A DNA stretch of 12,141 nt from Mariprofundaceae bacterium (GCA_027075825.1 JALSZZ010000149.1:1-12141); one strand, 5' to 3'. Shown: positions 1-9,608, counted from the stretch's first letter. Numbers and translations: made by a program. The notes: generated by a model not told the origin, from the letters alone.

Positions 1-3000
1 GTACCAGCCGGTAACAGGCGGCCAAGGATGACATTTTCTTTCAATCCTGTCAGCCAGTCCACCTTACCAGCGAGCGCTGCTTCGGTAATAACACGCGTTG
101 TTTCCTGGAAAGAAGCCGCAGAAATAAAGGATTCTGTATTCAGCGCAGCCTTGGTAATTCCCAGTAATACCGGCTCATATTGCGCCGGTACCTTGCCTGC
201 TGCTTCCAGCTTGCGGTTCACGGCCAGCAGGCGCTTGCGTTCGACCTGTTCACCGGCAACATAGTCGCTCGATCCCGGATCAGTGACCAGCACCTTGCGC
301 ATCATCTGACGCACAATCACTTCAATATGCTTGTCGTTGATCTTCACGCCTTGCAGACGATACACTTCCTGCACTTCGTTGATCAGATAATTGGCCAGCG
401 CCTCAATGCCCAGCACCTTCAGAATATCCTGTGGCGCAGGTGAGCCTTCCATCAGTCGTTCACCACGACGCACATGGTCACCTTCCTGAACAATCAGGTG
501 GCTTTCCTTGGGAATCTGATATTCGACATCATCGCTGCCATCATCCGGGTGGATATACACGCGACGCTTACCGCGAATATCCTTACCAAAGTAAATGGAG
601 CCGTCTTTGGCGGCAATAAAGGCCAGTGTTTTCGGTTTGCGCGCTTCAAACAACTCAACAACCCGTGGCAAACCACCGGTAATATCCCTGGTCTTTGATG
701 TTTCACGCGGCAAACGCGCCAGCACATCGCCTGCGCGAATCTCGTCGCCTGGTTTGACATTCAGAATAGCGCCCGGCGACAGGAAGTAGCGAGCGGCCAC
801 ACCCGTACGCGGAATGGTAATCGGCTCACCTTCCGGCACCGCTGGATCCACAATATGAATTTGCGGACGCAATACCGTCGTCCGGCTTTCACTGAACTGA
901 ATGACCACGCGACTGGTCAGGCCGGTCACTTCATCCACCTGATCGCGCACGGTGCGGCCATCTTCCACATCTTCAAAACGCAACTGACCGCCAACCTCGG
1001 CAATCAATGGCATGGTATAGGGATCCCAGTCGGCCAGCATGGCGCCGGATTTGACCACATCGCCATCGGCAACGCGCAGCCGCGAACCATAAGGGACGCG
1101 GTGACGCTCGGCTTCCTTGCCAAGGTTATCAATAATCACCAGTTCGGTATGGCGATTGATCACAATGCTGTCACCCTGGGTGTTTTCAACCACCACCGCA
1201 TCTTCCAGTTGTACCGTACCATTGGCGCGGGCTTCCACCGAAGCCTGCTCGGCAGAACGGGAAGCCGTGCCACCAACGTGGAAGGTACGCATGGTCAGCT
1301 GTGTGCCTGGCTCACCAATTGACTGCGCCGCAATCACACCGACAGCTTCACCCAGCGATACCGGTGTTGCATGGGCCAGATCACGACCATAGCAAGTGGC
1401 GCAAACACCTTCTTCAGCTTCACAGGTCAGCACGGAACGAATGCGCACGCTTTCAATATCCGCTTCTTCAATTTTCGCTGCCAGTATCTCATTAACCATG
1501 GCGCCGGCGGGCGCAATTTCCTCGCCTGTTTCAGGGTGAACCGCAGCCTCCAGCAGTACGCGGCCAAGTACACGTTCGCTCAACGGTTCAATGATCTCGC
1601 CACTTTCTACCAGCGCCGACAGGGTAATACCCTTATCGGTACCGCAATCCTGAACATTGACCACGGCATCCTGCGCCACATCCACCAGACGACGGGTCAG
1701 GTAACCGGAGTTGGCCGTCTTCAGCGCGGTATCAGCCAGGCCTTTACGCGCACCATGGGTCGAAATAAAGTACTGCAAAACCGTCAGCCCTTCACGGAAG
1801 TTGGCGGTAATAGGCGTTTCAATGATGGAGCCATCCGGCCTGGCCATCAGACCGCGCATGCCGGCAAGCTGACGAATCTGCTGTGCTGAACCACGCGCCC
1901 CGGAGTCGGCCATCATGAACACCGAGTTAAAGGTTGGCGTTACTTCCTTCTGGCTGCCATCTTCGCTGATCAGTTCTTCGCTGGAGAGGTTATCCATCAT
2001 CGCCGCTGCCACTTTTTCCGAAGCATGCGTCCACAGGTCAATCACCTTGTTATAGCGTTCATCAGAGGTGATCAAACCATCACGGTATTGTTGCTGCACT
2101 TCTTTGACGGCAGTTTCCGTTTCTTCCACCAGCGTATATTTTTCATCCGGAATAACCACATCATCCAGACAAAAAGAAGCGCCGGAACGTGTGGCATACT
2201 CGTAACCCAGCCGCTTGATGTTATCCGCCAGCACGACAGTGTCCTTGTTGCCAGCCAGACGATAGCTCTCCTCAATCAGTTTCGCTACCCGCTTCTTGAC
2301 CAACACACAGTTGATCAGTGAGAAAGGCAGTTTCTCTGGCAATACGGTGGAAAGAATGGCGCGACCTGCCGTTGTTTGCTCCCGCTGCCCGCGTATCCGG
2401 CATGTCACCCGCGCATGCAGGCCGACAACACCGGCATCATAGGCACGTTCAACCTCTTTCGGTGAAGCAAACGACATGCCCTCACCCTTTTCAAAGGGTT
2501 TTTCCCGGGTGAGATAATACAAGCCGAGTACCATATCCTGTGTGGGCACGATAACAGGCTTGCCGGTGGCTGGTGAGAGCACATTGTTGGAAGCCAGCAT
2601 CAGGGCGCGGGCCTCGGTTTGCGCCTCAATGGAAAGGGGGACATGCACAGCCATCTGGTCGCCATCAAAGTCAGCATTAAAAGCCGTACACACCAGCGGG
2701 TGCAACTGAATGGCCTTACCCTCAATCAGCAATGGCTCAAAGGCCTGGATGCCCAGACGATGCAAGGTCGGCGCACGGTTGAGCATCACCGGGTGCTGAT
2801 GAATCACTTCAGCCAGAATATCCCACACTTCCGGGATTTCCTGTTCCACCAGACGCTTGGCTGCTTTGATGGTCGTTGCCAGACCACGCGCTTCCAGCTT
2901 GTGGTAAATGAACGGGCGGAATAACTCCAGCGCCATTTTCTTTGGCAGTCCGCATTGATGCAGTTTCAGCTCAGGGCCGACTACAATCACCGAACGACCA

Positions 3001-4049
3001 GAATAATCAACGCGCTTACCGAGCAGATTCTGACGAAAACGCCCCTGCTTGCCCTTGATCACGTCGGACAGTGACTTCAGCTGACGGCGATTGGTACCGG
3101 TAATCGGCTTGGAGCGGCGGTCATTGTCAAACAGTGCATCAACCGATTCCTGTAGCATACGCTTTTCGTTACGGGTGATAATTTCCGGCGCATTCAGTTC
3201 CAGCAAACGGCGCAGGCGATTATTGCGGTTAATCACCCGACGATACAAATCATTCAGGTCAGAGGTGGCAAAGCGTCCGCCGTCAAGCGATACCAGCGGA
3301 CGAATTTCCGGTGGCAACACGGGAATGGCTTCCAGTATCATCCATTCCGGCTTGTTGCCAGACTCAATCATGGCATCCACCGTCTGCAAACGCTTGGTCA
3401 GTTTGGTCAGGCGGGTAACGGCACGCGTGGCGGCAATCTGCGCCCGCAATGTCTGACGTTCTTCCTCCAGATCAATGCTTTGCAGCATTTCACGGATGGC
3501 TTCTGCGCCCATGCCCGCACGAAATTCTTCGCCGTAGGCCTCAAATGCTTCAATATACTCATCTTCTGTCAGTACCTGATACTGGTCGAGACTGGTCAGT
3601 CCCGGATCAAGCACCACATAAGATTCAAAATAAAGAACCCGCTCCAGTTCTTTCAGCGTCTTGTCCAGCAACAAGCCGATGCGTGATGGCAGGCTCTTCA
3701 GATACCAGATGTGGGCCACCGGCGCTGCCAGATCAATATGCGCCATGCGTTCGCGGCGAACTTTGAACTGGATGACTTCCACGCCGCATTTTTCACAAAC
3801 AACGCCACGGTGTTTCAGCCGCTTGTATTTGCCGCACAAACACTCATAATCCTTGATCGGGCCAAAAATCTTGGCGCAGAACAAGCCATCGCGCTCCGGC
3901 TTAAAGGTGCGATAGTTAATGGTTTCAGGCTTTTTCACCTCGCCAAATGACCATGAACGAATTTTCTCCGGACTGGCCAGCCCGACCCGCAGGCCATCGA
4001 ACTTGTCGATACCCGTGGGTTTCTGGAACATATTAAGCAGTTGCTGCAT
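1..4049 (-). CDS. rpoC: RNA polymerase subunit beta' (partial, C-terminus off left edge)
   Basis: The largest RNA polymerase subunit, carrying the catalytic magnesium site. About 1349 codons are present from an ATG at 4049-4047. The start follows the rpoB stop by 3 nt, with its Shine-Dalgarno (AGAGGA) inside the last rpoB codons, so the two are probably translationally coupled. Visible motifs: N-terminal zinc site C70, C72, C85, C88; active-site NADFDGD at residues 458-464, numbered as in E. coli; bridge helix around 760-795 ([16 protein letters not shown], with T778/A779/N780); second zinc site C802, C876, C883, C886; trigger loop MRTFHVGG (M920, H924); and DITGGLPRV at about 1122. All these sit in one reading frame. 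The roughly 185 residues between trigger-loop halves match the proteobacterial SI3 insertion. From the 12-residue offset to E. coli (1407 aa), I infer that about 45 C-terminal residues are missing. Confidence 0.99.
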   Translation of the reverse strand, partial: MQQLLNMFQKPTGIDKFDGLRVGLASPEKIRSWSFGEVKKPETINYRTFKPERDGLFCAKIFGPIKDYECLCGKYKRLKHRGVVCEKCGVEVIQFKVRRERMAHIDLAAPVAHIWYLKSLPSRIGLLLDKTLKELERVLYFESYVVLDPGLTSLDQYQVLTEDEYIEAFEAYGEEFRAGMGAEAIREMLQSIDLEEERQTLRAQIAATRAVTRLTKLTKRLQTVDAMIESGNKPEWMILEAIPVLPPEIRPLVSLDGGRFATSDLNDLYRRVINRNNRLRRLLELNAPEIITRNEKRMLQESVDALFDNDRRSKPITGTNRRQLKSLSDVIKGKQGRFRQNLLGKRVDYSGRSVIVVGPELKLHQCGLPKKMALELFRPFIYHKLEARGLATTIKAAKRLVEQEIPEVWDILAEVIHQHPVMLNRAPTLHRLGIQAFEPLLIEGKAIQLHPLVCTAFNADFDGDQMAVHVPLSIEAQTEARALMLASNNVLSPATGKPVIVPTQDMVLGLYYLTREKPFEKGEGMSFASPKEVERAYDAGVVGLHARVTCRIRGQREQTTAGRAILSTVLPEKLPFSLINCVLVKKRVAKLIEESYRLAGNKDTVVLADNIKRLGYEYATRSGASFCLDDVVIPDEKYTLVEETETAVKEVQQQYRDGLITSDERYNKVIDLWTHASEKVAAAMMDNLSSEELISEDGSQKEVTPTFNSVFMMADSGARGSAQQIRQLAGMRGLMARPDGSIIETPITANFREGLTVLQYFISTHGARKGLADTALKTANSGYLTRRLVDVAQDAVVNVQDCGTDKGITLSALVESGEIIEPLSERVLGRVLLEAAVHPETGEEIAPAGAMVNEILAAKIEEADIESVRIRSVLTCEAEEGVCATCYGRDLAHATPVSLGEAVGVIAAQSIGEPGTQLTMRTFHVGGTASRSAEQASVEARANGTVQLEDAVVVENTQGDSIVINRHTELVIIDNLGKEAERHRVPYGSRLRVADGDVVKSGAMLADWDPYTMPLIAEVGGQLRFEDVEDGRTVRDQVDEVTGLTSRVVIQFSESRTTVLRPQIHIVDPAVPEGEPITIPRTGVAARYFLSPGAILNVKPGDEIRAGDVLARLPRETSKTRDITGGLPRVVELFEARKPKTLAFIAAKDGSIYFGKDIRGKRRVYIHPDDGSDDVEYQIPKESHLIVQEGDHVRRGERLMEGSPAPQDILKVLGIEALANYLINEVQEVYRLQGVKINDKHIEVIVRQMMRKVLVTDPGSSDYVAGEQVERKRLLAVNRKLEAAGKVPAQYEPVLLGITKAALNTESFISAASFQETTRVITEAALAGKVDWLTGLKENVILGRLLPAG

Positions 4050-4052
4050 GAC

Positions 4053-7000
4053 TTATTCCTCTTCCTCTGCCGGCTTTTTGATCATTTCAAGATCAATACA
4101 CAAGGCATTGAGCTCCTTGTTCATCACATTGAACGATTCAGGCAAACCCGCTTCAAAGGTCATATCGCCACGTACAATGGATTCGTACATACGGGTGCGC
4201 CCCTGCACATCATCGGATTTCACCGTCAGCATTTCCTGCAGGGTATAGGCGGCGCCGTAGGCTTCCAGCGCCCATACTTCCATTTCGCCGAAACGCTGAC
4301 CACCGAACTGCGCCTTACCGCCCAGTGGCTGTTGCGCCACCAGTGAATAAGGGCCGGTTGAACGGGCGTGAATCTTCTCATCTACCAGATGATGCAGCTT
4401 GAGAATATACATCTGACCCACGGTGACCGGACGGTCAAAGGCCTCACCGGTACGACCATCATACAGGGTACACTGGCCGCCGACAGATACGCCAGCCTGC
4501 GCCAGCATGCGGTGAATATCTTTTTCCTTTGCGCCGTCGAACACCGGCGTGGCAATTGGCACACCATCACGTAATTGCTGTGCCAGCGCCAGCACATCGT
4601 CGTCGGGCATGGCGGCAATCGTCTGGCATGCCTTGCTGTCTTCCTGATAAGCCTCCAGCAAAAAGGCGCGCAACTGGTCGATATCGGTATTGGCCAGTAA
4701 CATTTCCTGAATACGATGGCCCAGTTCTTTGGCGGCATGCCCCATATGCATTTCAAAAATCTGACCGATGTTCATACGCGACGGCACACCCAGCGGATTC
4801 AGACAAATATCCACCGGCACGCCATGTTCGTTGTAAGGCATGTCTTCTTCCGGTACAATCACCGAGATTACACCCTTGTTACCATGGCGACCTGCCATCT
4901 TGTCACCCGGTTGCAGCTTGCGCTTGACGGCAACATATACCTTGACGATTTTGATTTCGCCTGGTTTCAGTTCCGAGCCTTCACGAACCTTGGCAACTTT
5001 TTCTTCAAAGCGGGATTCCAGTCTGCCACGCTCGCGTTCCATGCTTTCCAGAATATCACTGACGTGGGCATTGACTTCATCATCAGCGACGGAAGCCCGG
5101 CTCAAATCACGCAAGGCCAGCGTATCCAGATGGGCAGCGCTGACAAGTTCGCCTTTTTTCAGTCCTTTGACTTTGACCGCTTCCTGATCATCAAGCAACT
5201 GCAACAAGCGTTTGCGGACATTGCCTTCAAGAATGCGACGCTCTTCTTCCTTGTCGGCATAGAGCTTTTCGATTTCATTTTCTTCAATAGCCTTGGCGCG
5301 ATCGTCTTTATCGTCGCCACGGCGTGTAAAGATCTGAACATCGACGACCACACCTTCTTCGCCTGGCTTGATGCGCAGGGAACTATCGCGAACATCGCTG
5401 GCTTTTTCACCAAAAATAGCACGCAGCAGCTTTTCCTCCGGGGATAACTGCGTTTCACCCTTGGGCGTGATCTTGCCGACGACAACATCACCAGCCTTTA
5501 CTTCAGCGCCAATATAAGCAACACCTGATTCATCCAGGTGGCGAAGCGCTTCTTCACTGGAGTTGGGAATATCACGGGTGATTTCCTCGGCGCCAAGCTT
5601 GGTTTCACGCGCTACACACTCAAACTCCTCAATGTGGATAGAGGTGTACACATCTTCCCTGACCAGCTTTTCGGAAATAACAATCGCATCCTCAAAGTTA
5701 TAGCCACGCCATGGCATCAGGGCCACTGTTACATTGCGTCCCAGCGCCAGTTCACCCTGATCGGTAGAAGGCCCGTCAGCAATAATCTCCCCCTTGCTGA
5801 CAACATCGCCAATCTTGACCAGAGGACGCTGGTTAAAGCAACTGTTCTGGTTGGAACGGCGGTATTTGAACAGCCGGTAAATATCAACACCCGGCTCGCC
5901 TTCCACCTGCTCATCATCATGCACACGCACCACGATTCGGCCCGCATCCAGGCTTTCAATCACGCCACCGCGTCTGGCGATGGCACAAACGCCGGAATCC
6001 CGCGCCACATGGGCTTCCATGCCCGTGCCGACCAGTGGTTTCTCAGCGCGCACCAGCGGCACGGCCTGACGTTGCATGTTCGAGCCCATCAGCGCACGGT
6101 TGGCATCATCATGCTCAAGAAACGGAATCAGACCAGCGGAGACAGATACCACCTGTGATGGGGAAACATCCATATAGGTAATATCTTCCGGCGCAGCCAT
6201 GATGAAATCGCCATCACAACGGCACTGGATAAAGTCTGCTTCGAATGCGCCATCCTCACCGACAACAGCATTGGCCTGTGCAATCACATGGCCTGCCTCA
6301 TCAATCGCTGACAGATAGGTTACTTCACCCGTGACCCGGCCATTTTCCACCTTGCGATACGGCGTTTCAATAAAGCCGAATTCGTTGACCCGGGCAAAGC
6401 AGGAGAGGGAGTTGATCAGGCCAATATTGGGTCCTTCGGGTGTTTCAATCGGGCACAAACGGCCATAATGCGTGGGATGCACGTCGCGCACTTCAAAGCC
6501 GGCACGTTCACGAGACAGACCGCCGGGACCCAGCGCTGATAAACGACGCTTATGCGTGACTTCCGACAGCGGATTGGTCTGATCCATAAACTGCGATAAC
6601 TGGAAACCACCAAAGAACTCCTTGATGGATGCTATCAAAGGCTTGGCATTGACCAGGTCGGTCGGATTCATTTCGTTGACATCACCGGAGGTCATGCGCT
6701 CACGAATAGCCCGTTCCATGCGAGAAAGACCAACGCGGATGTTATTTTCCAGCAACTCGCCCACTGAACGCAGACGGCGGTTGCCCAGATGATCAATATC
6801 ATCTATTTCACCAATACCATCGCGCAGGCTGAGGAAGGTATCCATGGTCAGCAAAATATCTTCAAGCCGCAACACGCCGTAATCCAGCGGGACATCATCA
6901 TCACTGATGCCCAGACGGCTGTTCAGTTTCATACGTCCGACGCGTGACAAATCATAGCGATTGCTGTCAAAGAAGGATGCTTCAAACAGCGTCCTTGCCG

Positions 7001-8171
7001 TTTCAACCGTCGGTGGCTCGCCAGGGCGCAGCATACGGTAAATTTCGACCTGCGCCTCTTCCCGCGATTGCACCACATCCATGCGCAGGGTATCCGCCAG
7101 CCAGGGGCCGCGAATAAAGGGGTCAATCAACAGACAGTCGAATTGCTCAATATCAGCGCCACGCAATGCCGACAGGGATTCTTCCGTCAGTTCGTGGTTT
7201 TGTTCAAAAAGCACATCATCGCCGATGATAATGGGTTCGGCGATCACTTCTCCGATCATTTTTTCATCGGGGATATCCAGCCATTCCACACCAGCTTCTG
7301 CCAGCTTGCGCAACGCTACCCGGTTAATTTTCTTGCCTTCAGCAACCAGTGTCCTGCCATTGAGTTTAATCGGAATACAAGCACGCGAGCCAAGCATCCG
7401 CTCAGCATCCACTTTCATCTGAAAACCATCGTTATGGATACGGTACAGCCGCCGCCTGTAAAAGCGATCAAGAATTTCCTGCGTGTTCAGACCCAGTGCC
7501 TTGAGCAGAATACCCACCGGCATTTTGCGACGCAGGTCGATACGGAAGAAAATCTTGTCCTTGATGTCAAATTCAAAATCCAGCCACGACCCACGGTAGG
7601 GGATCAGGCGGGCTTTGAACAAAAATTTGCCTGATGAATGGCCTTTGCCACCATCGTGATCAAAAAACACGCCCGGAGAACGATGCACCTGAGATACAAT
7701 CACACGTTCCGTACCATTGATCACAAACGAGCCATGATCGGTCATCAGGGGGATTTCACCCATGTAAACATGTTGCTGGCGTTCTTCGCGAACCTTGCGG
7801 CGGGATGGCTTGCCGTCTTCTTCTGTTTCAAAAATCCGCAAACGGAGCTTAACCTTGATCGGCAGTGCATAGGTCAGGTCGCGGCTGCGTGCTTCATCCA
7901 GATCATAGCGAGGCTTGTTGTACTCCAGACCGTCGAAGCAAAGCTCGGCAGCGCCACCATAATCACGCACGGGAAAAACGTTGCGGAATATCTCTGCTAA
8001 CCGCGAATCGTTAATATCAGTATCTCCGTGCCCGACACCCACAAGATCATGGTAAGACTCAAGCTGCAAATGCAGCAGGTTTGGCATATCCAGTGGAGCT
8101 TCGATGCGACCGAAGTTTTTTCTGATGCGTTTGACGATCGTGGACTGATCTGACGTTGCTTGCTTGCCCAT
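4053..8171 (-). CDS. rpoB: RNA polymerase subunit beta
   Basis: The second-largest RNA polymerase subunit, 1372 aa, which forms the active-site cleft with beta'. The ATG at 8171-8169 is preceded by GGAG (8181-8178) with 6-nt spacing. Visible regions: an N-terminal lobe; an insertion like beta-i4 at roughly 230-370; the rifampicin-binding region with [13 protein letters not shown] and [13 protein letters not shown], where D530, H540 and S545 correspond to E. coli D516, H526 and S531 and are all wild-type; the [17 protein letters not shown] motif (here [13 protein letters not shown]); an insertion like beta-i9 at about 945-1070, rich in charged residues; the catalytic-cleft lysines K1091 and K1099 in [12 protein letters not shown] (E. 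coli K1065/K1073); and the C-terminal clamp segment [10 protein letters not shown]. Slightly longer than E. coli (1342 aa). The spacer upstream is heavily structured, which probably lowers its expression relative to rplL. Confidence 0.99.
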   Translation of the reverse strand: MGKQATSDQSTIVKRIRKNFGRIEAPLDMPNLLHLQLESYHDLVGVGHGDTDINDSRLAEIFRNVFPVRDYGGAAELCFDGLEYNKPRYDLDEARSRDLTYALPIKVKLRLRIFETEEDGKPSRRKVREERQQHVYMGEIPLMTDHGSFVINGTERVIVSQVHRSPGVFFDHDGGKGHSSGKFLFKARLIPYRGSWLDFEFDIKDKIFFRIDLRRKMPVGILLKALGLNTQEILDRFYRRRLYRIHNDGFQMKVDAERMLGSRACIPIKLNGRTLVAEGKKINRVALRKLAEAGVEWLDIPDEKMIGEVIAEPIIIGDDVLFEQNHELTEESLSALRGADIEQFDCLLIDPFIRGPWLADTLRMDVVQSREEAQVEIYRMLRPGEPPTVETARTLFEASFFDSNRYDLSRVGRMKLNSRLGISDDDVPLDYGVLRLEDILLTMDTFLSLRDGIGEIDDIDHLGNRRLRSVGELLENNIRVGLSRMERAIRERMTSGDVNEMNPTDLVNAKPLIASIKEFFGGFQLSQFMDQTNPLSEVTHKRRLSALGPGGLSRERAGFEVRDVHPTHYGRLCPIETPEGPNIGLINSLSCFARVNEFGFIETPYRKVENGRVTGEVTYLSAIDEAGHVIAQANAVVGEDGAFEADFIQCRCDGDFIMAAPEDITYMDVSPSQVVSVSAGLIPFLEHDDANRALMGSNMQRQAVPLVRAEKPLVGTGMEAHVARDSGVCAIARRGGVIESLDAGRIVVRVHDDEQVEGEPGVDIYRLFKYRRSNQNSCFNQRPLVKIGDVVSKGEIIADGPSTDQGELALGRNVTVALMPWRGYNFEDAIVISEKLVREDVYTSIHIEEFECVARETKLGAEEITRDIPNSSEEALRHLDESGVAYIGAEVKAGDVVVGKITPKGETQLSPEEKLLRAIFGEKASDVRDSSLRIKPGEEGVVVDVQIFTRRGDDKDDRAKAIEENEIEKLYADKEEERRILEGNVRKRLLQLLDDQEAVKVKGLKKGELVSAAHLDTLALRDLSRASVADDEVNAHVSDILESMERERGRLESRFEEKVAKVREGSELKPGEIKIVKVYVAVKRKLQPGDKMAGRHGNKGVISVIVPEEDMPYNEHGVPVDICLNPLGVPSRMNIGQIFEMHMGHAAKELGHRIQEMLLANTDIDQLRAFLLEAYQEDSKACQTIAAMPDDDVLALAQQLRDGVPIATPVFDGAKEKDIHRMLAQAGVSVGGQCTLYDGRTGEAFDRPVTVGQMYILKLHHLVDEKIHARSTGPYSLVAQQPLGGKAQFGGQRFGEMEVWALEAYGAAYTLQEMLTVKSDDVQGRTRMYESIVRGDMTFEAGLPESFNVMNKELNALCIDLEMIKKPAEEEE

Positions 8172-8176
8172 AGATG

Positions 8177-8181
8177 ACTCC
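8177..8181 (-). promoter_or_regulatory. rpoB ribosome binding site
   Basis: GGAGT on the minus strand, with GGAG ending 6 nt before the rpoB ATG. It lies 12 nt downstream of the foot of a perfect 12-bp stem (8194-8227), so it is outside that stem and should be accessible unless another pairing or a bound protein covers it. Confidence 0.75.
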
Positions 8182-8193
8182 GAGTAATCAAAA

Positions 8194-8227
8194 CAACATA
8201 CAAGCCGAAGCTGTCGCTTGTATGTTG
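8194..8227 (-). promoter_or_regulatory. Perfect 12-bp stem-loop in the rpoB leader
   Basis: The two 12-nt arms at 8194-8205 and 8216-8227 are exact reverse complements (CAACATACAAGC / GCTTGTATGTTG) around a 10-nt loop. On the transcribed strand the stem is followed by TTTT and then, 22 nt from the stem, the rpoB ATG. It could be a weak second attenuator, a translational operator, or a structure that insulates the rpoB ribosome binding site. The stem is AT-rich and the U-tract short (TTGTTTTGATT), so a strong terminator is unlikely. The pairing is seen directly; the role is inferred. Confidence 0.6.
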
Positions 8228-8288
8228 GCTAACTTGGTGAGGAATGGCCGGTCAATCACAGTTCGTGTGAAGATGGGGCCGCCGTCGG

Positions 8289-8330
8289 TGTGTCTTTGTC
8301 AAAACAGGCATCTTGCCGGGCAAAGACACA
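8289..8330 (-). promoter_or_regulatory. 10-bp stem with nested hairpin, rplL-rpoB spacer
   Basis: The arms TGTGTCTTTG (8289-8298) and CAAAGACACA (8321-8330) are perfect reverse complements. The 22-nt interior holds a nested GGCA/TGCC stem (8307-8310 with 8314-8317, 3-nt loop). The outer stem begins at the last U of the U-tract of the adjacent terminator-like hairpin, so the two are contiguous. E. coli is known to have an RNase III cleavage site in its rplL-rpoB spacer, after an attenuator; this element occupies the same place and could do the same job. That role is an inference from position and stem shape. Confidence 0.55.
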
Positions 8331-8360
8331 AAAAGGCCAGCCCCCTCATGGGGGCCAGCC
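8330..8360 (-). terminator. Terminator/attenuator between rplL and rpoB
   Basis: On the minus-strand RNA, GGCUGGCCCCC (8360-8350) pairs with GGGGGCUGGCC (8345-8335) over 11 bp, including a tandem U-G/G-U wobble, with a 4-nt loop AUGA. It is followed directly by UUUUU (8334-8330) and then GUGUC. On the plus strand the two wobble positions become C-A mismatches, so the structure belongs to the rplL-to-rpoB transcript. It lies 40 nt past the rplL stop. In E. coli a partial terminator at this place lets only part of the polymerases pass into rpoBC; rpoB has no clear promoter of its own here, so partial readthrough is the likely behaviour. Confidence 0.8.
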
Positions 8361-8364
8361 TCAC

Positions 8365-8378
8365 TTCCTGTTCAGGAA
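8365..8378 (-). repeat. Short inverted repeat after rplL
   Basis: TTCCTG and CAGGAA flank a 2-nt centre; as RNA this folds as a 5-bp stem with a GAAC loop. It stands just upstream of the attenuator hairpin. It might help protect the 3' end of the rplL message, but it is short and could be incidental. Confidence 0.35.
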
Positions 8379-8400
8379 AGAGTGCGCAATATGCTGCGAA

Positions 8401-8781
8401 TTACTTCAGGGCTACGCTGGCACCAGTTTCTTCCAGCCTGGCTTTCAGTGCCTCAGCTTCGTCCTTCGGCAGGCCTTCCTTGACGGCAACAGGCGCGCTT
8501 TCAACCAGTGCCTTGGCTTCCTTCAGGCCCAGGCCGGTAACTTCACGTACAGCTTTGATCACCTGAATCTTCTTGTCGCCAGCGCTTTCCAGCATAACGT
8601 CAAAGTCAGTCTTTTCTTCAGCCGCAGCGCTAGCATCGGCAGCGCCTGCAACAGCAGCAACAGCTACGGGAGCGGCTGCAGATACGCCAAATTTTTCTTC
8701 CAGAGCGGAAACCAGCTCGGAAAGTTCGAGAACGGTCATGCTCTCAATTGCTTCAATCAGCTCGTCTTTTGAAATTGCCAT
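8401..8781 (-). CDS. rplL: 50S ribosomal protein L7/L12
   Basis: The multi-copy ribosomal stalk protein (126 aa; E. coli form about 121) that recruits translation GTPases such as EF-Tu and EF-G. It has the classic layout: an N-terminal dimerisation helix region (residues 1-33, beginning [13 protein letters not shown]), an Ala/Val-rich flexible hinge (about 34-54), and the globular C-terminal domain starting at EKTDFDV (56-62) with the conserved GLGLKEAK (83-90) and a VALK end. The ATG at 8781 follows AGGAG (8796-8792) with 10-nt spacing. It is the second gene of the rplJL pair, under L10 leader control, and is followed by an attenuator, as expected for a protein made in several copies per ribosome. 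Confidence 0.99.
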   Translation of the reverse strand: MAISKDELIEAIESMTVLELSELVSALEEKFGVSAAAPVAVAAVAGAADASAAAEEKTDFDVMLESAGDKKIQVIKAVREVTGLGLKEAKALVESAPVAVKEGLPKDEAEALKARLEETGASVALK

Positions 8782-8821
8782 GATGACTTTACTCCTGTCA
8801 TTCTTGTTGTTTTAAGGCGTT

Positions 8822-8840
8822 TCCCATGGCCAACACGGGA
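8822..8840 (-). repeat. Stem-loop in the rplJ-rplL spacer
   Basis: In the minus-strand RNA, UCCCGUG pairs with CAUGGGA over 7 bp (one G-U) around the loop UUGGC. It lies in the 99-nt spacer between the rplJ stop and the rplL start, about 26 nt before the rplL ribosome binding site. A second small stem, CCGA/TCGG with a 3-nt loop, sits at 8857-8867. They may affect coupling of rplL translation to rplJ; role unproven. Confidence 0.4.
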
Positions 8841-8880
8841 TGAACGCACGGTAGTTCCGATACTCGGTAGCGCAGCAGCC

Positions 8881-9399
8881 TCAGGCTGCTTCTTTCTGAT
8901 CGCGAATCGCAGCCAGCACGCGTACAAACGATGATGGAATCTCGTTGAGTGTGCGTACAAAGCCGCTGATCGGTGCCTGCATACTGCCCAGCATTTTCGC
9001 CAGCAACACTTCACGCGATGGCAAGCTTGCCAGTGCCTTGATTTCCGCTGCTGTAACGGCCTTGCCATCAAGCACACCACCCTGAATCTCCAGGGCTTCA
9101 TGCTCTTTGGCAAAATCAGACATCGCTTTGGCCATGCCAACCGGATCATTGCCATAGGCAATGGCTACCGGCCCGGTGAACAACGGCATGGCTTCTTCAA
9201 AGCGGGTATCTTTCGCCGCACGGCGTGCCAGAGTGTTTTTAACCACCTGAATGGATACGCCCGTATCCCTCAGGCGACGACGCAAATCTGACATTTGCGC
9301 TACGCTCAGACCACGATAACGGGCGACGACGCCAGCGGAAGCATCGGCAAAGCCAGCATGAAGTTCTTCAACAATCAGACGTTTATCTTCTCGCTTCAT
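8881..9399 (-). CDS. rplJ: 50S ribosomal protein L10
   Basis: The stalk base protein (172 aa) that anchors L7/L12 dimers to 23S rRNA and, as an L10-L7/L12 complex, represses its own operon. I chose the ATG at 9399-9397 (MKREDKRLIVEEL) because a full AAGGAGG (9412-9406) lies 6 nt upstream. An in-frame TTG at 9405 would add two residues but touches the Shine-Dalgarno with no spacer and cannot be used normally. Family features: the N-terminal RNA-binding domain with VVKNTLARRAA (around 53-63) and FTGPVAIAYG, then a C-terminal helical tail (about 130-172, ending AAIRDQKEAA) that carries the L7/L12 docking sites. The preceding spacer contains its own leader RNA. Confidence 0.98.
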   Translation of the reverse strand: MKREDKRLIVEELHAGFADASAGVVARYRGLSVAQMSDLRRRLRDTGVSIQVVKNTLARRAAKDTRFEEAMPLFTGPVAIAYGNDPVGMAKAMSDFAKEHEALEIQGGVLDGKAVTAAEIKALASLPSREVLLAKMLGSMQAPISGFVRTLNEIPSSFVRVLAAIRDQKEAA

Positions 9400-9405
9400 T
9401 ACCAA

Positions 9406-9412
9406 CCTCCTT
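9406..9412 (-). promoter_or_regulatory. Strong rplJ Shine-Dalgarno (decides start)
   Basis: AAGGAGG on the minus strand, a seven-base match to the anti-Shine-Dalgarno, with 6 nt to the ATG at 9399. This rules out the upstream TTG. An 8-bp hairpin ends 7 nt before it. Confidence 0.9.
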
Positions 9413-9419
9413 GCAAGAT

Positions 9420-9438
9420 CAATGCGGGATCCGCATTG
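9420..9438 (-). promoter_or_regulatory. 8-bp hairpin next to the rplJ ribosome binding site
   Basis: CAATGCGG (9420-9427) and CCGCATTG (9431-9438) pair perfectly with a 3-nt loop. On the mRNA it ends 7 nt before the AAGGAGG. As the last stem of the rplJ leader it may keep the ribosome binding site open, or be the switch point through which upstream L10 binding reaches translation initiation. The pairing is clear; the function is inferred. Confidence 0.55.
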
Positions 9439-9441
9439 TTT

Positions 9442-9502
9442 GGAAGCAAGCTCTTGTCAGCCAGTGCTGATCAAATATCAGCAAAGCCCCAAGCCAGCTT
9501 CC
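9442..9502 (-). promoter_or_regulatory. Branched stem region of the rplJ leader
   Basis: A distal pairing GGAAGC/GCTTCC (9442-9447 with 9497-9502) and an inner CTTG/CAAG (9453-9456 with 9490-9493) enclose a perfect 7-bp hairpin, TGCTGAT/ATCAGCA (9465-9471 with 9477-9483, 5-nt loop). This lies between the L10-binding element and the ribosome binding site and is consistent with the long structured rplJ leaders known in proteobacteria. The enclosing pairings are short and need folding or covariation support; the inner hairpin is more certain. Confidence 0.45.
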
Positions 9503-9525
9503 TGATCCGCGCAAACAGGCAACAG

Positions 9526-9580
9526 CCATCTATGCAGGATGCAGAACAATTAAACACAAGGTTCCTGCAGTCTTGGACGG
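9526..9580 (-). ncRNA. L10 leader (ribosomal protein autoregulatory RNA)
   Basis: On the minus strand this begins CCGTCCAAGACTGCAGG and ends TCCTGCATAGATGG, which I recognise as the L10 leader family from its enterobacterial form. A basal stem CCGUC/GAUGG (9576-9580 with 9526-9530, one G-U) is separated by unpaired CAAGACU and AUA from an upper stem GCAGGA/UCCUGC (9563-9568 with 9534-9539). Such an internal loop corresponds to the kink-turn-like L10 binding site. Free L10-L7/L12 complex binds here and represses rplJ and rplL translation. It lies about 127 nt before the rplJ ATG. An alternative pairing of GCAGGAAC with GTTCTGC within the upper arm is also possible. Confidence 0.85.
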
Positions 9581-9588
9581 ATCATGAC

Positions 9589-9607
9589 GAAATGGCAAAG
9601 CCATCTC
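9589..9607 (-). repeat. 8-bp hairpin just upstream of the L10 leader
   Basis: In the minus-strand RNA, GAGAUGGC pairs with GCCAUUUC (one G-U) around a UUU loop. The core ATGGC/GCCAT is perfect. It ends 8 nt before the L10 leader basal stem. It is the third of three consecutive hairpins after rplA. Role unknown. Confidence 0.45.
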
Positions 9608-9608
9608 A

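Noticed and set aside
4716..5447. A 243-codon plus-strand reading frame, and others of 100-200 codons antisense to rpoB and rpoC (for example 5538-6158, 7068-7634, 1371-1889).
   Set aside because: They lie wholly inside strongly conserved rpoB/rpoC on the other strand, have no recognisable domain or ribosome binding site pattern, and have compositions expected from reading conserved codons backwards.
8225..8255. A possible rpoB promoter on the minus strand from TTGACC in the rplL-rpoB spacer.
   Set aside because: The -35 is good (5 of 6), but no acceptable -10 hexamer occurs 16-18 nt downstream (TTAGCC at 17 nt).
9400..9405. Upstream TTG start for rplJ adding two residues.
   Set aside because: It touches the AAGGAGG with no spacer; the ATG at 9399 has the ideal 6-nt spacing.
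9420..9438. The GGATCC-centred palindrome as a regulator-binding DNA site.
   Set aside because: Its position next to the rplJ ribosome binding site in a known structured mRNA leader makes an RNA hairpin the simpler reading.
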